From an uncultured Eubacterium sp. (GTDB taxonomy: Bacteria > Bacillota > Clostridia > Lachnospirales > CAG-274): a stretch of DNA of 64,000 nt. A program made the position numbers and the translations under genes. Location of the stretch: positions 110,118-174,117 of the forward strand of contig URXK01000002.1 in assembly GCA_900551755.1 (NCBI GenBank). Direction: 5' to 3'. Numbering within the stretch: position 1 is the first letter of the stretch; each line of letters opens with the position of its first letter. Of the stretch, positions 1-9,078 are shown in pieces. The notes beneath the pieces were generated by a model, which did not search any database, was not told the DNA's origin, and saw nothing but the letters and a program-made list of their open reading frames with translations.

Positions 1-213
1 ATGTTTTTTAATTTCCTCTGCTGCACCAGAATGGTCAAAGTGACAATGAGTTAAACAAATAGCCTTAACATTAAACCCCTGTTGGTCAATTATACCACAA
101 AGCTTGTCAGCCATAGCACCAGGGTCAATAATAACGGTTTCCTTTGTTTCTTCATCAATAACAAAATAACAATTTTCGCCCATATCAGGGGAAACAAACA
201 ATTTTAATCGCAT
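1..213 (-). CDS. Metallo-beta-lactamase-fold hydrolase (N-terminal part; gene runs off the window)
   Basis: The first 71 residues are readable and the rest lies beyond the window start. The protein begins MRLKLFVSPDMGENCYFV and carries the metal-binding signature THCHFDH at residues 55-61, preceded by VIIDPGA. This is the pattern of the glyoxalase II-like branch of the metallo-beta-lactamase superfamily, whose members hydrolyse thioesters or related substrates with a dinuclear metal centre. The ATG at 211-213 follows a GGAGAAT-like site. It lies downstream of dtd on the same strand with a 66-base gap, so it is probably the last or next gene of the rel-dtd group. The substrate cannot be predicted from this fragment. 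Confidence 0.85.
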   Translation of the reverse strand, partial: MRLKLFVSPDMGENCYFVIDEETKETVIIDPGAMADKLCGIIDQQGFNVKAICLTHCHFDHSGAAEEIKKH

Positions 214-279
214 TATACCTAATTCTCCTTTAGTTTATTAAGGCTATACAAACATATATCAGTTTAATTATTAACCCTA

Positions 280-729
280 TTAAAACAGCTTATCACTATC
301 TAGCAATATAGTTATTGGTCCATCATTTAAAAGCTCTACTTTCATATCAGCTTGAAAAATGCCACTTTGAACATTGTCATAATTAGCCTTAGCATATTCT
401 ACAAAAGCATTAAAACTTTCTCTAGCCTCATCAGGCTTAGCTCCCATAGCAAAGCTAGGTCTATTGCCTTTTCTTGCATCAGCATAAATAGTAAAGTTTG
501 GCACAAGCAAAAGACCATAGCCCAAATCAGATATTGACAAATTCATTTTATCATCGCTATCTTCAAAAATTCTTATATTCTTAAGTTTGTTAAACATCCA
601 TTCAAAAGTCTTTTGGTTATCACCAGTATTCATACCAACAAGAGCCATAATACCCTTATCAATTTTACCAACAATTTCACCATCAACCTTTACAGATGCG
701 TAAGCCACTCTCTGCAAAACTACTCTCAT
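280..729 (-). CDS. dtd: D-aminoacyl-tRNA deacylase
   Basis: The 149-residue protein has the usual family length. It hydrolyses the ester link of D-aminoacyl-tRNAs (and glycyl-tRNA(Ala)) in the cytoplasm, so D-amino acids are not used in translation. The two active-site blocks are visible: PNFTIYADARKGNRPSF in the middle (the Sx(Q/N)FTLYAD block) and NDGPIT near the C-terminus, which holds the cross-subunit Gly-cisPro motif. Its ATG overlaps the rel stop codon as TAATG, so translation is probably coupled to rel. The rel-dtd order is common in Firmicutes. Confidence 0.95.
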   Translation of the reverse strand: MRVVLQRVAYASVKVDGEIVGKIDKGIMALVGMNTGDNQKTFEWMFNKLKNIRIFEDSDDKMNLSISDLGYGLLLVPNFTIYADARKGNRPSFAMGAKPDEARESFNAFVEYAKANYDNVQSGIFQADMKVELLNDGPITILLDSDKLF

Positions 730-2996
730 TATGAATTCACTCTCTCAATATCATCTACGCCACTTATATTCATTATCTTTTTACAAAGAATTTCAAGCTG
801 TTCTGTACCACTTATTTTTAGAGATAAATCAACTACAGCAGTACCATTTTTAAGACTTCTACCATTAACATTAATAACAGAAAGACCTTCATCAATAACA
901 ACCTTTAATATGTCAAGTGTAAGTCCATCTCTATCATCAGCAAATATTCTAATATCTGCCTTAAACTTGCCACCACCGCTAGCTCTGTCAATAGTCCACT
1001 CAGCTTCAAGAAGTCTAGCTCTTTCTTCTTCACTCAAGTTAATAATATTTATACAATCTGTTCTGTGTATTGAAACACCTCTACCTCTTGTAACAAAACC
1101 AACAATTTCATCACCAGGTACAGGAGAACAACACTTAGAAAATCTAACCTCTATATCACCTACACCGTGAACATAAATACCACTTTTACTCTTTCTCTTT
1201 TGTACAGCCTGCTGTGCAGCTGTTTCACTTTCAATATGAGCCTTAATAGCTTCTTCCTGCTCTCTCAAAAGTTCTTGAGCAGTTTTATTACGCTTAACCT
1301 CAGCCTGATATTCTTCATTAAGTTTATTAATAACCTGACCTTCTTTAAGTCCACCGTGACCAACGGCAGCACAAACAGACTCCCAATCTTTAAAGCTATA
1401 TCTTTCTTGAACAGCAGTCATAGCCTTAGGGAAAAGAAGGTCTGAAATATTGTAGCCTTTTCTCTTAGCCTCTTTTTCAAGAAGTTCTTTACCTCTTACA
1501 ATATTTTCTTCCTTATTAATTTTCTTATACCATTGATTTATTTTAGACTTAGCCTGACTTGTTTTAACAAATTTAAGCCAATCTCTACTAGGTCCTCTTG
1601 AATTTTGAGAAGTAACAATTTCAACTCTATCACCATTTTTAATAACATAGTCAAAATTTACTATTCTATTGTTTACTCTTGCACCTACCATAGTATTACC
1701 TACAGCAGAGTGAATTGCATAAGCAAAGTCAACAGGAGTAGAACCCTCTGTAAGAGAAATAACCTCACCACTAGGGCTAAAACAGAATACATTTTCACTA
1801 AAAGCATCAAGGTCAGTCTTAATAGTATCCATAAACTCGTGGTTATCAGACATATCCTTTTGCCATTCCAAAATTTGTCTTAACCAAGAAAGTTTAGCAT
1901 CTTCTGCATTGTCCTCAACACCTTCAGTAATACCTTTTTTATACTTCCAGTGAGCAGCAATACCATACTCAGCAGTTCTGTGCATTTCGTATGTTCTTAT
2001 CTGTATTTCAAATATCATACCATCAGGGCCAATTAATGTATTATGAAGTGACTGATACATATTAGCCTTAGGCATAGCAATATAGTCCTTAAATCTATTA
2101 GGCATAGGAGTGTAAGCCTCGTGAACAACACCTAAAACGCCATAACAGTCCTTAACACTATCTACAAGAACTCTAACTGCAAAAAGGTCGAAAATTTGGT
2201 CAAGGCTCTTATTTTTAGTGTGCATTTTTTTATAAATACTGAAAAAATGCTTAGGTCTGCCATAAACAGTACAATTTTGAATACCAGCCTCTTTACACTT
2301 TTCTCTTATTTCTTCTACAATCTTGTTTACAAAGTCTTCTCTTTCTGACTGTTTTCTATTAATTTTATCAACAAGGTCATAATAAGCCTCTGGCTCTAAG
2401 TATCTAAGGCATAAATCCTCAAGCTCTGTCTTAATCTTAGATATACCAAGTCTATCAGCTAATGGTGCATAAATATCCAATGTTTCCTGTGCTTTTTCCT
2501 TTTGCTTTTCAGGACGCATATATTTAAGAGTTCTCATATTATGAAGTCTATCTGCAACTTTAATAAGTATAACTCTAATATCCTTAGCCATAGAAAGGAA
2601 CATTTTTCTATAATTTTCAGCCTGCATTTCTTCTTTAGAAGAATACTCAATGTTAGAAAGTTTTGTAACACCATCTACAAGGAGAGCAACATCTGGGTTA
2701 AACATTTCAGATATTTCATCTAAAGTGTAATGAGTATCTTCAACAACATCGTGTAAAAGACCTGCTGTAATACTTTCCAAATCAAGTTCAAGTTCTGCAA
2801 GAATTTTAGCAACACAAAGAGGGTGAATAATATACGGTTCACCAGATTTTCTCTTTTGCTCTCCGTGAGCCTCACGAGCCAGTTTATATGCCCTTTCTAC
2901 AAGAGATAAATCCTTAGAAGGATGGTATCTCCTTATTTCAGCCATAAGCTCATCGTATAACTGTTCCACCTGTTTAGTATCATCAATATGACTCAT
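729..2996 (-). CDS. rel: Bifunctional (p)ppGpp synthetase/hydrolase Rel
   Basis: This 755-residue protein is a long RSH enzyme that makes and degrades the stringent-response alarmone (p)ppGpp. Domain order: HD hydrolase (HDVVEDT at about 82-88), synthetase (RFKDYIAMPKANMYQSLH and FEIQIRT, roughly 235-350), TGS (about 400-460), and a C-terminal ACT domain (about 680-755). The intact HD and synthetase motifs argue for a bifunctional Rel rather than a synthetase-only RelA. It is followed by dtd through a TAATG overlap. The nearest gene upstream is luxS on the same strand, 121 bases away, with no clear terminator between them. Confidence 0.97.
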   Translation of the reverse strand: MSHIDDTKQVEQLYDELMAEIRRYHPSKDLSLVERAYKLAREAHGEQKRKSGEPYIIHPLCVAKILAELELDLESITAGLLHDVVEDTHYTLDEISEMFNPDVALLVDGVTKLSNIEYSSKEEMQAENYRKMFLSMAKDIRVILIKVADRLHNMRTLKYMRPEKQKEKAQETLDIYAPLADRLGISKIKTELEDLCLRYLEPEAYYDLVDKINRKQSEREDFVNKIVEEIREKCKEAGIQNCTVYGRPKHFFSIYKKMHTKNKSLDQIFDLFAVRVLVDSVKDCYGVLGVVHEAYTPMPNRFKDYIAMPKANMYQSLHNTLIGPDGMIFEIQIRTYEMHRTAEYGIAAHWKYKKGITEGVEDNAEDAKLSWLRQILEWQKDMSDNHEFMDTIKTDLDAFSENVFCFSPSGEVISLTEGSTPVDFAYAIHSAVGNTMVGARVNNRIVNFDYVIKNGDRVEIVTSQNSRGPSRDWLKFVKTSQAKSKINQWYKKINKEENIVRGKELLEKEAKRKGYNISDLLFPKAMTAVQERYSFKDWESVCAAVGHGGLKEGQVINKLNEEYQAEVKRNKTAQELLREQEEAIKAHIESETAAQQAVQKRKSKSGIYVHGVGDIEVRFSKCCSPVPGDEIVGFVTRGRGVSIHRTDCINIINLSEEERARLLEAEWTIDRASGGGKFKADIRIFADDRDGLTLDILKVVIDEGLSVINVNGRSLKNGTAVVDLSLKISGTEQLEILCKKIMNISGVDDIERVNS

Positions 2997-3117
2997 AAAC
3001 TCACCTCTTTGCTATAATTCATCAAATAAATTTAATTATAAACCTATTTACACCATTTTTCAAGATATTTTGTAAATTACTGCATATATTATGCTAATTA
3101 TTATCACAAATTTATAT

Positions 3118-3594
3118 TTAGTTAGGATAAACCATATTTTCCTCTTTAATATCCTTTAAAACTTCATTATAAAATTTAGCACATTCCCACTTAGCAAATG
3201 TAAGATTGTGGTCTAAATAATTACCACACTCCTTAGATGTAGTAGCTGGAATTTTGCCTTCAAAATCCATAACATATTTAACAGAGTTAGTAATAGGCTC
3301 AAGAACATCCTTAGGCTCTAAATCCCCCTTAAATATAATATACATACCAGTTCTGCAACCCATAGGACCTACATATATTATACTGTCAGCCCAATTCTTG
3401 TCCTCTCTTAAATAAACAGCCATTAAATGCTCCAAAGTATGAATAGCAGCAATATCCATACAAGGCTCAATGTTAGGTCTTTTAAATCTAACATCAAAGG
3501 TAGTTACAGTTTCGTTACCTACCTTATCTTTACGAGAAACATAAATACCTCTTAACAATTTATCGTGGTCTATAGTAAAACTTGCAACCTTCAT
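3118..3594 (-). CDS. luxS: S-ribosylhomocysteine lyase LuxS
   Basis: LuxS cleaves S-ribosylhomocysteine to homocysteine and DPD, the precursor of autoinducer-2, in the activated methyl cycle. The 158-residue protein has the metal-binding HTLEH (His52, His56), the GCRTGMY block with catalytic Cys80, and ECGNY with metal ligand Cys123. An in-frame ATG follows an AGGAG site. No mtn/pfs nucleosidase gene is adjacent. A plausible promoter lies just upstream at 3633-3661. Confidence 0.97.
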   Translation of the reverse strand: MKVASFTIDHDKLLRGIYVSRKDKVGNETVTTFDVRFKRPNIEPCMDIAAIHTLEHLMAVYLREDKNWADSIIYVGPMGCRTGMYIIFKGDLEPKDVLEPITNSVKYVMDFEGKIPATTSKECGNYLDHNLTFAKWECAKFYNEVLKDIKEENMVYPN

Positions 3595-3632
3595 TATAAA
3601 ATCTCCTTTTTATCAATATTTTTATTAATTAT

Positions 3633-3661
3633 ATTTTATTACAAATCACCTTAAATTACAA
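3633..3661 (-). promoter_or_regulatory. Probable sigma-A promoter for luxS
   Basis: On the minus strand a TTGTAA -35 box is separated by 17 bases from a TAAAAT -10 box, about 40 bases before the luxS start. The spacing is ideal but both boxes depart from consensus, and the DNA here is very AT-rich. Confidence 0.45.
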
Positions 3662-3774
3662 GAGGGCATAAAAATAATAGCATTATATGTTTTTATTGCA
3701 TAATAAATTTATCAAAGGGTCTTTAAAAGCCTTATTTTGTTATATATTTAACACAATAAGGCACAATATTTCAC

Positions 3775-3803
3775 TTGTATTTTTATGAAAAATATTGTAT
3801 TAT
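3775..3803 (+). promoter_or_regulatory. Probable sigma-A promoter of the rnf operon
   Basis: TTGTAT (3775-3780) is followed after 17 bases by TATTAT (3798-3803). This leaves a 5' leader of about 95 bases before rnfC. No operator-like palindrome was noticed in the leader. Confidence 0.55.
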
Positions 3804-3908
3804 TAAGGTATAGTAAATTAAAAGAAATTGTAAACAGCAATATTTTTTTGTCTAAAATCAAAAAATTTGCTTTTACAGTTCTTATACTAAGTAAGGAGGA
3901 AACAGATT

Positions 3909-5240
3909 ATGAATCTTAAAACCTTTAAGATTGGTGGTATCCATCCACCTGAGGGCAAAGAGGCAACTGAGAAAAAGCCTATAGAAATAATTATGCCCAA
4001 AGAAGGTGCACTCATGGTTTATCCTATGAGTCAGCATATTGGTGCTCCAGCCTCCCCTATTGTTAAAAAGGGTGACAGAGTTTTACTTGGTCAAAAAATA
4101 GCTGAAGCTGAAGCATTTATGTGTTCACCTATCCACGCATCTGTATCTGGTACAGTTAAGGATATTAAGCCTATGCTTACTCCTAGTGGTGCTATGGTAC
4201 AGTCTATTATTGTGGAAAACGATGGTCTTTTTGAAGAAGACCCATCTCTCGGTCAAAACAAGGACTGGGAAAATCTTTCAAGAGAGGAAATCTTGGATAA
4301 AATCAAAAACGCCGGTATAGTTGGTCTTGGTGGTGCAGGTTTCCCAACTCACATCAAGTTAAATCCACCGGCAACAGACAAGATTGATTCAATCATTGTC
4401 AATGCTGCAGAGTGTGAGCCATATCTTACAACTGACCACAGAATAATGCTTGAAAAAACAGACAGGCTTGTTAAGGGTCTTGCAATTATGCTTACACTTC
4501 ACCCTGGTGCAAAGGGTTACATCGCTATTGAAAACAATAAGCCAGATGCTATTAAGGCAGTTAGTGCAGCCTGTCAGGCTTATGATAACATTAGTGTTAT
4601 TGCCCTTTTAACTAAGTACCCTCAGGGTTCTGAAAAACAGCTCATTTATGCTGTAACAGGTAGAGAGGTTAAGTCAGGCAAGCTTCCTGCATCAGAAGGC
4701 TGTATAGTAGATAATGTTGATACTGTACTTGCTATTGAAAGAGCTTGTGCACAGGATAGACCTCTTATGAGAAGAGTTGTAACATTTACAGGTGATGCTG
4801 TAAATAACCCAGGCAACTATCAGGTTAGAATCGGTATGAATATGAACGATTTTATTGAGCAGATAGGTGGCTTTAAGGAAGAACCAGGCAAGATTATTGC
4901 TGGTGGTCCTATGATGGGTAAGGCTATATTCTCAACAGATGTTCCTTTTGTAAAGACATCATCAGCTCTTTTATGCTTGACTAAAAAGTCAGCAGAGCTT
5001 CCACCAGAGTCAAACTGTATTAGATGTGGTAAATGTGTAGGTGCCTGTCCAATGGGTCTTATGCCTTTAACTCTTAATCAAGATGCTCTTGCTGGTGATA
5101 TGGCAGCATTTGAAGCTCACAACGGTCTTGACTGTATTATGTGTGGTTCTTGTTCATTTGTCTGTCCAGCTAAAAGACATTTGGCTCAAACAATTATAGC
5201 ATTCAGAGGCGAAGTAATGGCTTCTAAGAGAAAGAAATAA
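3909..5240 (+). CDS. rnfC: Rnf complex subunit C (NADH/ferredoxin-linked Fe-S subunit)
   Basis: RnfC is the peripheral, NAD(H)-interacting subunit of the ion-pumping ferredoxin:NAD oxidoreductase. The 443-residue protein has an N-terminal barrel-sandwich region, the nucleotide/FMN-binding GLGGAGFPTH at 139-148, and two C-terminal [4Fe-4S] motifs, CIRCGKCVGAC (Cys370/373/376/380) and CIMCGSCSFVC (Cys409/412/415/419). It lacks the long C-terminal repeats of many proteobacterial RnfC proteins. It is the first gene of rnfCDGEAB, behind an AAGGAGGA site eight bases from the ATG. Confidence 0.97.
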   Translation: MNLKTFKIGGIHPPEGKEATEKKPIEIIMPKEGALMVYPMSQHIGAPASPIVKKGDRVLLGQKIAEAEAFMCSPIHASVSGTVKDIKPMLTPSGAMVQSIIVENDGLFEEDPSLGQNKDWENLSREEILDKIKNAGIVGLGGAGFPTHIKLNPPATDKIDSIIVNAAECEPYLTTDHRIMLEKTDRLVKGLAIMLTLHPGAKGYIAIENNKPDAIKAVSAACQAYDNISVIALLTKYPQGSEKQLIYAVTGREVKSGKLPASEGCIVDNVDTVLAIERACAQDRPLMRRVVTFTGDAVNNPGNYQVRIGMNMNDFIEQIGGFKEEPGKIIAGGPMMGKAIFSTDVPFVKTSSALLCLTKKSAELPPESNCIRCGKCVGACPMGLMPLTLNQDALAGDMAAFEAHNGLDCIMCGSCSFVCPAKRHLAQTIIAFRGEVMASKRKK

Positions 5241-5255
5241 GGAGTGTGTTTTAAT

Positions 5256-6260
5256 ATGAACAGTAATTTAATGGTTTCATCATCACCTCATATTCGCTCA
5301 AAAGAAACCGTTTCAAGCGTTATGAGAGATGTAATTATTGCTCTTGTGCCAGCAGGCATAATGGGTATCGTATTTTTCGGTGTATCTGCTGCCATTATTA
5401 TTGCAGTATCAATTATTGCAGCTATGGTATGGGAAACACTTTATAACAAAATAGCTAAGAAGTCTAACACAGTTAAGGACTACTCAGCAATTATTACAGG
5501 ACTTTTACTTGCATTTAATATGCCAGCTTTATCATTAAGCGAGCATCCTATTTCAATATTTGTTCTTCCAATTATTGGTACAGGTGTTGCCATTGTTGTT
5601 GCAAAGCAATTATTCGGTGGCTTAGGTCAAAACTTTATTAACCCAGCTTTAGCTGGTAGAGCTTTCCTTGTAGCATCTTACCCAACATTAATGACAGGTT
5701 CTGCTTTCAAACCAACTCAGTTCCTTGGCATTGATGCTGCATCTTATGCTACACCACTTGCATCAATGAAGGAAGGCGGTGCTTATGGTGCTGACTTAAT
5801 TCAGGGTCTTATTGGTAACACAGGTGGTACTATTGGTGAAACTTGTGCTATCGCTCTTATTTTAGGCGGTATTTACCTTATTGCAAGAAAGGTTATTTCT
5901 TGGAGAATTCCAGTTTTATACATCGCTACAGTTTTAGTATTTACATACATTCTTAAATTCTGTGGTGTAGAAGGTGCTGCAAACAGAGATTTTACAGAAC
6001 TTTTCTATGGTGGTCTTATGTTAGGTGCTTTCTTTATGGCAACTGACTACGCATCTTCACCAGTTACTCCTACAGGTCAGCTCATTATGGGCTTTGGCTG
6101 TGGTTTTATAACAGTGCTTATTAGAGTATTCGGTGGTTATCCTGAAGGTGTATCTTACTCTATCTTACTTATGAACCTTTGCGTTCCTCTTATTGATAGA
6201 TGGACTTCACCTAAGAAGTTTGGATATGTTAAGCCTGTTAAAGTTAAGGAGGTGAAGTAA
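5256..6260 (+). CDS. rnfD: Rnf complex subunit D (membrane flavoprotein)
   Basis: RnfD is a polytopic membrane subunit that carries covalently bound FMN and takes part in ion translocation. It is hydrophobic throughout, and the motif YATPLASMK holds the likely FMN-linked threonine (Thr166 from this start). The ATG at 5256 is preferred because AAGGAGTG sits about ten bases upstream. The in-frame GTG at 5244 lies inside that ribosome binding site and is rejected. Confidence 0.95.
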   Translation: MNSNLMVSSSPHIRSKETVSSVMRDVIIALVPAGIMGIVFFGVSAAIIIAVSIIAAMVWETLYNKIAKKSNTVKDYSAIITGLLLAFNMPALSLSEHPISIFVLPIIGTGVAIVVAKQLFGGLGQNFINPALAGRAFLVASYPTLMTGSAFKPTQFLGIDAASYATPLASMKEGGAYGADLIQGLIGNTGGTIGETCAIALILGGIYLIARKVISWRIPVLYIATVLVFTYILKFCGVEGAANRDFTELFYGGLMLGAFFMATDYASSPVTPTGQLIMGFGCGFITVLIRVFGGYPEGVSYSILLMNLCVPLIDRWTSPKKFGYVKPVKVKEVK

Positions 6261-6261
6261 T

Positions 6262-6819
6262 ATGTCAAAGATAATTAAGCCAGCTGCAGTTCTTCTTATT
6301 ATCTGTATTATTGCTGCAGGTCTTTTAGGCTATGTTAATGCTATTACTTTAAAGCCCATTGCAGACCAGGACGCAAAAGCTAAGACAGAAAGTATGACAG
6401 CTGTTTTACCAGATGCTGCAAGCTTTGGAGATGAAAAAGAAGTAAATGAAGGCGATATTACTTCTGTAACACCAGCCCTTGACGAAAGTGGCAACGAAAT
6501 CGGTTATGCTGTAGCTATTACAACAAAGGGTTTCTCTGCAGGTCTTAAGTTAATGTATGGTATTGATACAAACGGTGCTATTACAGGTCTTTCTGTAGTA
6601 GATTGTTCAAACGAAACACCAGGTCTTGGTGCTAATGCAAAAAATGAAAGTTTCTATGGTCAGTTTACTGGCAAAAGCGGTGAAGTAAAGGTATCTAAAG
6701 ACGGTGGCGAAATTGAAGCCCTTACTGGTGCAACAATTACTTCAAGAGCTGTTGCTAATGCTGCAACAGAAGCTATACAGTATGTGACAGAAAATTATTT
6801 GGAAGGAGGGGCTAATTAA
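6262..6819 (+). CDS. rnfG: Rnf complex subunit G (FMN-binding)
   Basis: RnfG is a single-pass membrane protein with an extracytoplasmic FMN domain. The 185 residues begin with one transmembrane helix (about 7-25) and end with the flavinylation motif LTGATITS. Thr158 is the expected phosphoester-linked residue. The gene starts two bases after rnfD ends, and its stop overlaps the rnfE start as TAATG, so the subunits are translated as a coupled set. Confidence 0.96.
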   Translation: MSKIIKPAAVLLIICIIAAGLLGYVNAITLKPIADQDAKAKTESMTAVLPDAASFGDEKEVNEGDITSVTPALDESGNEIGYAVAITTKGFSAGLKLMYGIDTNGAITGLSVVDCSNETPGLGANAKNESFYGQFTGKSGEVKVSKDGGEIEALTGATITSRAVANAATEAIQYVTENYLEGGAN

Positions 6820-7406
6820 TGAATCCAATTAAAATAATTAAAAATGGTATAATTGATGAAAACCCTACTTTTGTACAGGTTATAGGTATGTGTCCTACAC
6901 TTGCTGTTACTTCATCAGCTACTAACGGTGTAGGTATGGGTCTTTCCACAACAGCCGTACTTATATGCTCAAACTTTGTTATTTCTTTAATTAGAAAGAT
7001 AATTCCAGATTCAGTAAGAATTCCTTGCTATATCGTAGTTATTGCATCTTTCGTTACAATTGTTCAGATGCTTTTAAAGGGTTTTGTGCCATCACTTAAC
7101 GCAAGTCTTGGTGTGTACATTCCTCTTATTGTTGTAAACTGTCTTATCCTTGCTAGAGCTGAGGCTTATGCTGGTAAGAACGGTCCTATTGCATCATTAT
7201 TTGATGGTGTTGGTATGGGTTTAGGCTTCACACTTGCACTTACTATTCTTGGTGCAGTTAGAGAGTTACTTGGTAACGGTAGTGTATTTGGTCTTACTCT
7301 TTTACCAGAAACTTGCAAAACATTACTTATGATTTTACCACCAGGAGCATTCTTTACACTTGCATTCCTTATGGTATTAGTTAATTTAGTAAAAAATAGA
7401 AAGTAG
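6819..7406 (+). CDS. rnfE: Rnf complex subunit E (integral membrane)
   Basis: RnfE is one of the two homologous membrane subunits (with RnfA) that form the core of the Rnf ion pump. The 195-residue protein has about six hydrophobic helices and the family-typical N-terminus ENPTFVQVIGMCPTLAVT, whose cysteine is expected to join an Fe-S centre shared with RnfA. It follows rnfG with a TAATG overlap. Confidence 0.95.
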   Translation: MNPIKIIKNGIIDENPTFVQVIGMCPTLAVTSSATNGVGMGLSTTAVLICSNFVISLIRKIIPDSVRIPCYIVVIASFVTIVQMLLKGFVPSLNASLGVYIPLIVVNCLILARAEAYAGKNGPIASLFDGVGMGLGFTLALTILGAVRELLGNGSVFGLTLLPETCKTLLMILPPGAFFTLAFLMVLVNLVKNRK

Positions 7407-7420
7407 GAGGTGGATAGCTA

Positions 7421-7993
7421 ATGGATTTATTTATAACATTAATGGCGGCTATTTTCGTCAATAACTTTATATTCTGTAAGTTCTTAGGTATCTGTCCATT
7501 CCTTGGTGTATCTAAGAAAGTAGAAACAGCAGCAGGTATGGGCGTTGCAGTTATCTTCGTTATTGCCCTTGCATCAGCTGCAACTTGGCTTGTGTATAAT
7601 TTTGTACTCGTTCCTTTGAACCTTTCATATTTATACAATATTGCCTTTATTTTAATTATTGCATCTTTAGTTCAGTTTGTAGAAATGTTTATTAAGAAGA
7701 GTTCACCATCTCTTTATCAGGCACTTGGTGTTTATCTTCCTCTTATCACAACAAACTGTGCTGTACTTGGTGTTACAGTAACAAATATGGAAAGCAACTA
7801 TGGTTTTATTAAGTCTTTAGTAAATGGTGTAGGTGCAGCAGTAGGTTTTGCTCTTGCAATTATACTCTTTGCAGGTGTTAGAGAAAGACTTGAAAGATGT
7901 CCTATTCCAAAGGCATTCCAGGGCTTCCCAATTACACTTATAACTGCCGGTCTTATGTCTATGGCCTTTTTAGGCTTCTCAGGTATGCTTTAA
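7421..7993 (+). CDS. rnfA: Rnf complex subunit A (integral membrane)
   Basis: RnfA pairs with RnfE in the membrane core. The 190-residue sequence has about six transmembrane segments and the diagnostic N-terminal block NNFIFCKFLGICPFLGVSKK, with conserved cysteines matching those in RnfE. A GGAGGTGG site precedes the ATG, and the gap from rnfE is 14 bases. Confidence 0.96.
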   Translation: MDLFITLMAAIFVNNFIFCKFLGICPFLGVSKKVETAAGMGVAVIFVIALASAATWLVYNFVLVPLNLSYLYNIAFILIIASLVQFVEMFIKKSSPSLYQALGVYLPLITTNCAVLGVTVTNMESNYGFIKSLVNGVGAAVGFALAIILFAGVRERLERCPIPKAFQGFPITLITAGLMSMAFLGFSGML

Positions 7994-8009
7994 TAAGGAG
8001 GGTTTAAAA

Positions 8010-8834
8010 ATGGATATTAATGCAATTTTATTTCCCGTACTTGTTTTAGGCTGTATGGGTGTGATTTTTGGTGCAGTTCTTGGTTTTGCATCTATTATTT
8101 TCAAGGTTGAGCAGGACCCAAAAGTTCCTCTTGTTAGAGAATGTCTTCCTGGTGCTAACTGTGGTGGCTGTGGATTTGCTGGTTGTGATGCCTTAGCTGA
8201 AGCTATTGCTAAGGGTAATGCTCCTGTAAATGCTTGTCCTGTTGGTGGTGCTGCTGTTGCTGAAAAGGTTGCTGCTGTTATGGGTGTTGAAGCTGGTTCA
8301 GCAGAGAAGATGACAGCCTTTGTTAAATGTCAAGGTGATTGTGACAAGGCTAAGTCAAAGTTTGAATACTATGGTCAAGATGATTGTAGATTTGAAGCAT
8401 CTATTTCTGGTGGTCACAAAGCCTGTTCTCACGGTTGTTTAGGTGACGGTAGCTGTGTTGCAGCTTGTGCCTTTGATGCAATTCATATTGTAAACGGTGT
8501 AGCTGTTGTTGATAAGGAAAAATGTGTAGCTTGTGGTGCTTGTACTAAGGTATGTCCAAAGCACTTAATTGACCTTGTTCCTTACGCTAAGAGAGTAAGA
8601 GTTATGTGTAACTCTCTCGACCAGGCAGCAGTTGCTATGAAGGCTTGTACAACAGCTTGTATTGGTTGTGGCAAGTGTGCTAAGGGTTGTCCAGTTGAAG
8701 CAATTGAAATGACAACAATTGGCAATTTAGTACCACCTGCTAAGATTGCTAAAATTGATTATAGCAAGTGTGTACAGTGTGGCAAGTGTGTTAGCGAGTG
8801 TCCAAGAGGTGCTATTGTTAAACTTGACGCATAA
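8010..8834 (+). CDS. rnfB: Rnf complex subunit B (polyferredoxin)
   Basis: RnfB accepts electrons from reduced ferredoxin. The 274-residue protein has one N-terminal membrane helix, then the RnfB-type cluster motif CLPGANCGGCGFAGC (about 46-60), then four ferredoxin-like motifs (CLGDGSCVAAC, CVACGACTKVC, CIGCGKCAKGC, CVQCGKCVSEC). This gives one cluster in the RnfB domain and up to four more in two ferredoxin domains, the long clostridial/acetogen form. It is the last gene of the operon and is followed by a clear terminator. Confidence 0.97.
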   Translation: MDINAILFPVLVLGCMGVIFGAVLGFASIIFKVEQDPKVPLVRECLPGANCGGCGFAGCDALAEAIAKGNAPVNACPVGGAAVAEKVAAVMGVEAGSAEKMTAFVKCQGDCDKAKSKFEYYGQDDCRFEASISGGHKACSHGCLGDGSCVAACAFDAIHIVNGVAVVDKEKCVACGACTKVCPKHLIDLVPYAKRVRVMCNSLDQAAVAMKACTTACIGCGKCAKGCPVEAIEMTTIGNLVPPAKIAKIDYSKCVQCGKCVSECPRGAIVKLDA

Positions 8835-8854
8835 AAATAAATATACTTTATTTT

Positions 8855-8880
8855 GCCCCATTAAAAATGGGGCTTTTTTA
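8855..8880 (+). terminator. Rho-independent terminator of the rnf operon
   Basis: The stem GCCCCA/TGGGGC (8855-8860 with 8868-8873) has a seven-base loop and is followed by a run of T, 20 bases after the rnfB stop. Confidence 0.9.
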
Positions 8881-9078
8881 TACCCAAAATCAACATATCT
8901 TATATAGTCACCAATAATATTATTCTGTAATTTTATGTTTTTATATAGTTTTAATATAACTTATAATTTTAATTGTTAATATTGTATAAAAATTACTTTT
9001 ATTTTCATTGATTATATGTTATACTATTATATGAATTAATGATAAGTTTATAACAAGCTTACAGAAAGGAGTCATAAT

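Larger units (their letters stand above)
3595..3908. other. Divergent intergenic region between luxS and rnfC
   Basis: This 314-base AT-rich gap separates divergently transcribed luxS and the Rnf operon. Apart from the two promoter candidates listed separately and the AAGGAGGA ribosome binding site before rnfC, no ORF, riboswitch-like fold or strong hairpin was seen. Confidence 0.6.

Noticed and set aside
613-1170. Long open frame opposite rel on the plus strand
   Set aside because: It is the complement of a conserved gene, has no ribosome binding site and no recognisable protein features. The same applies to the other antisense frames over rel, pepF, glgB, cca and dnaK.
5244-5255. GTG start for rnfD twelve bases upstream
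   Set aside because: The GTG lies inside the Shine-Dalgarno sequence used by the ATG at 5256.
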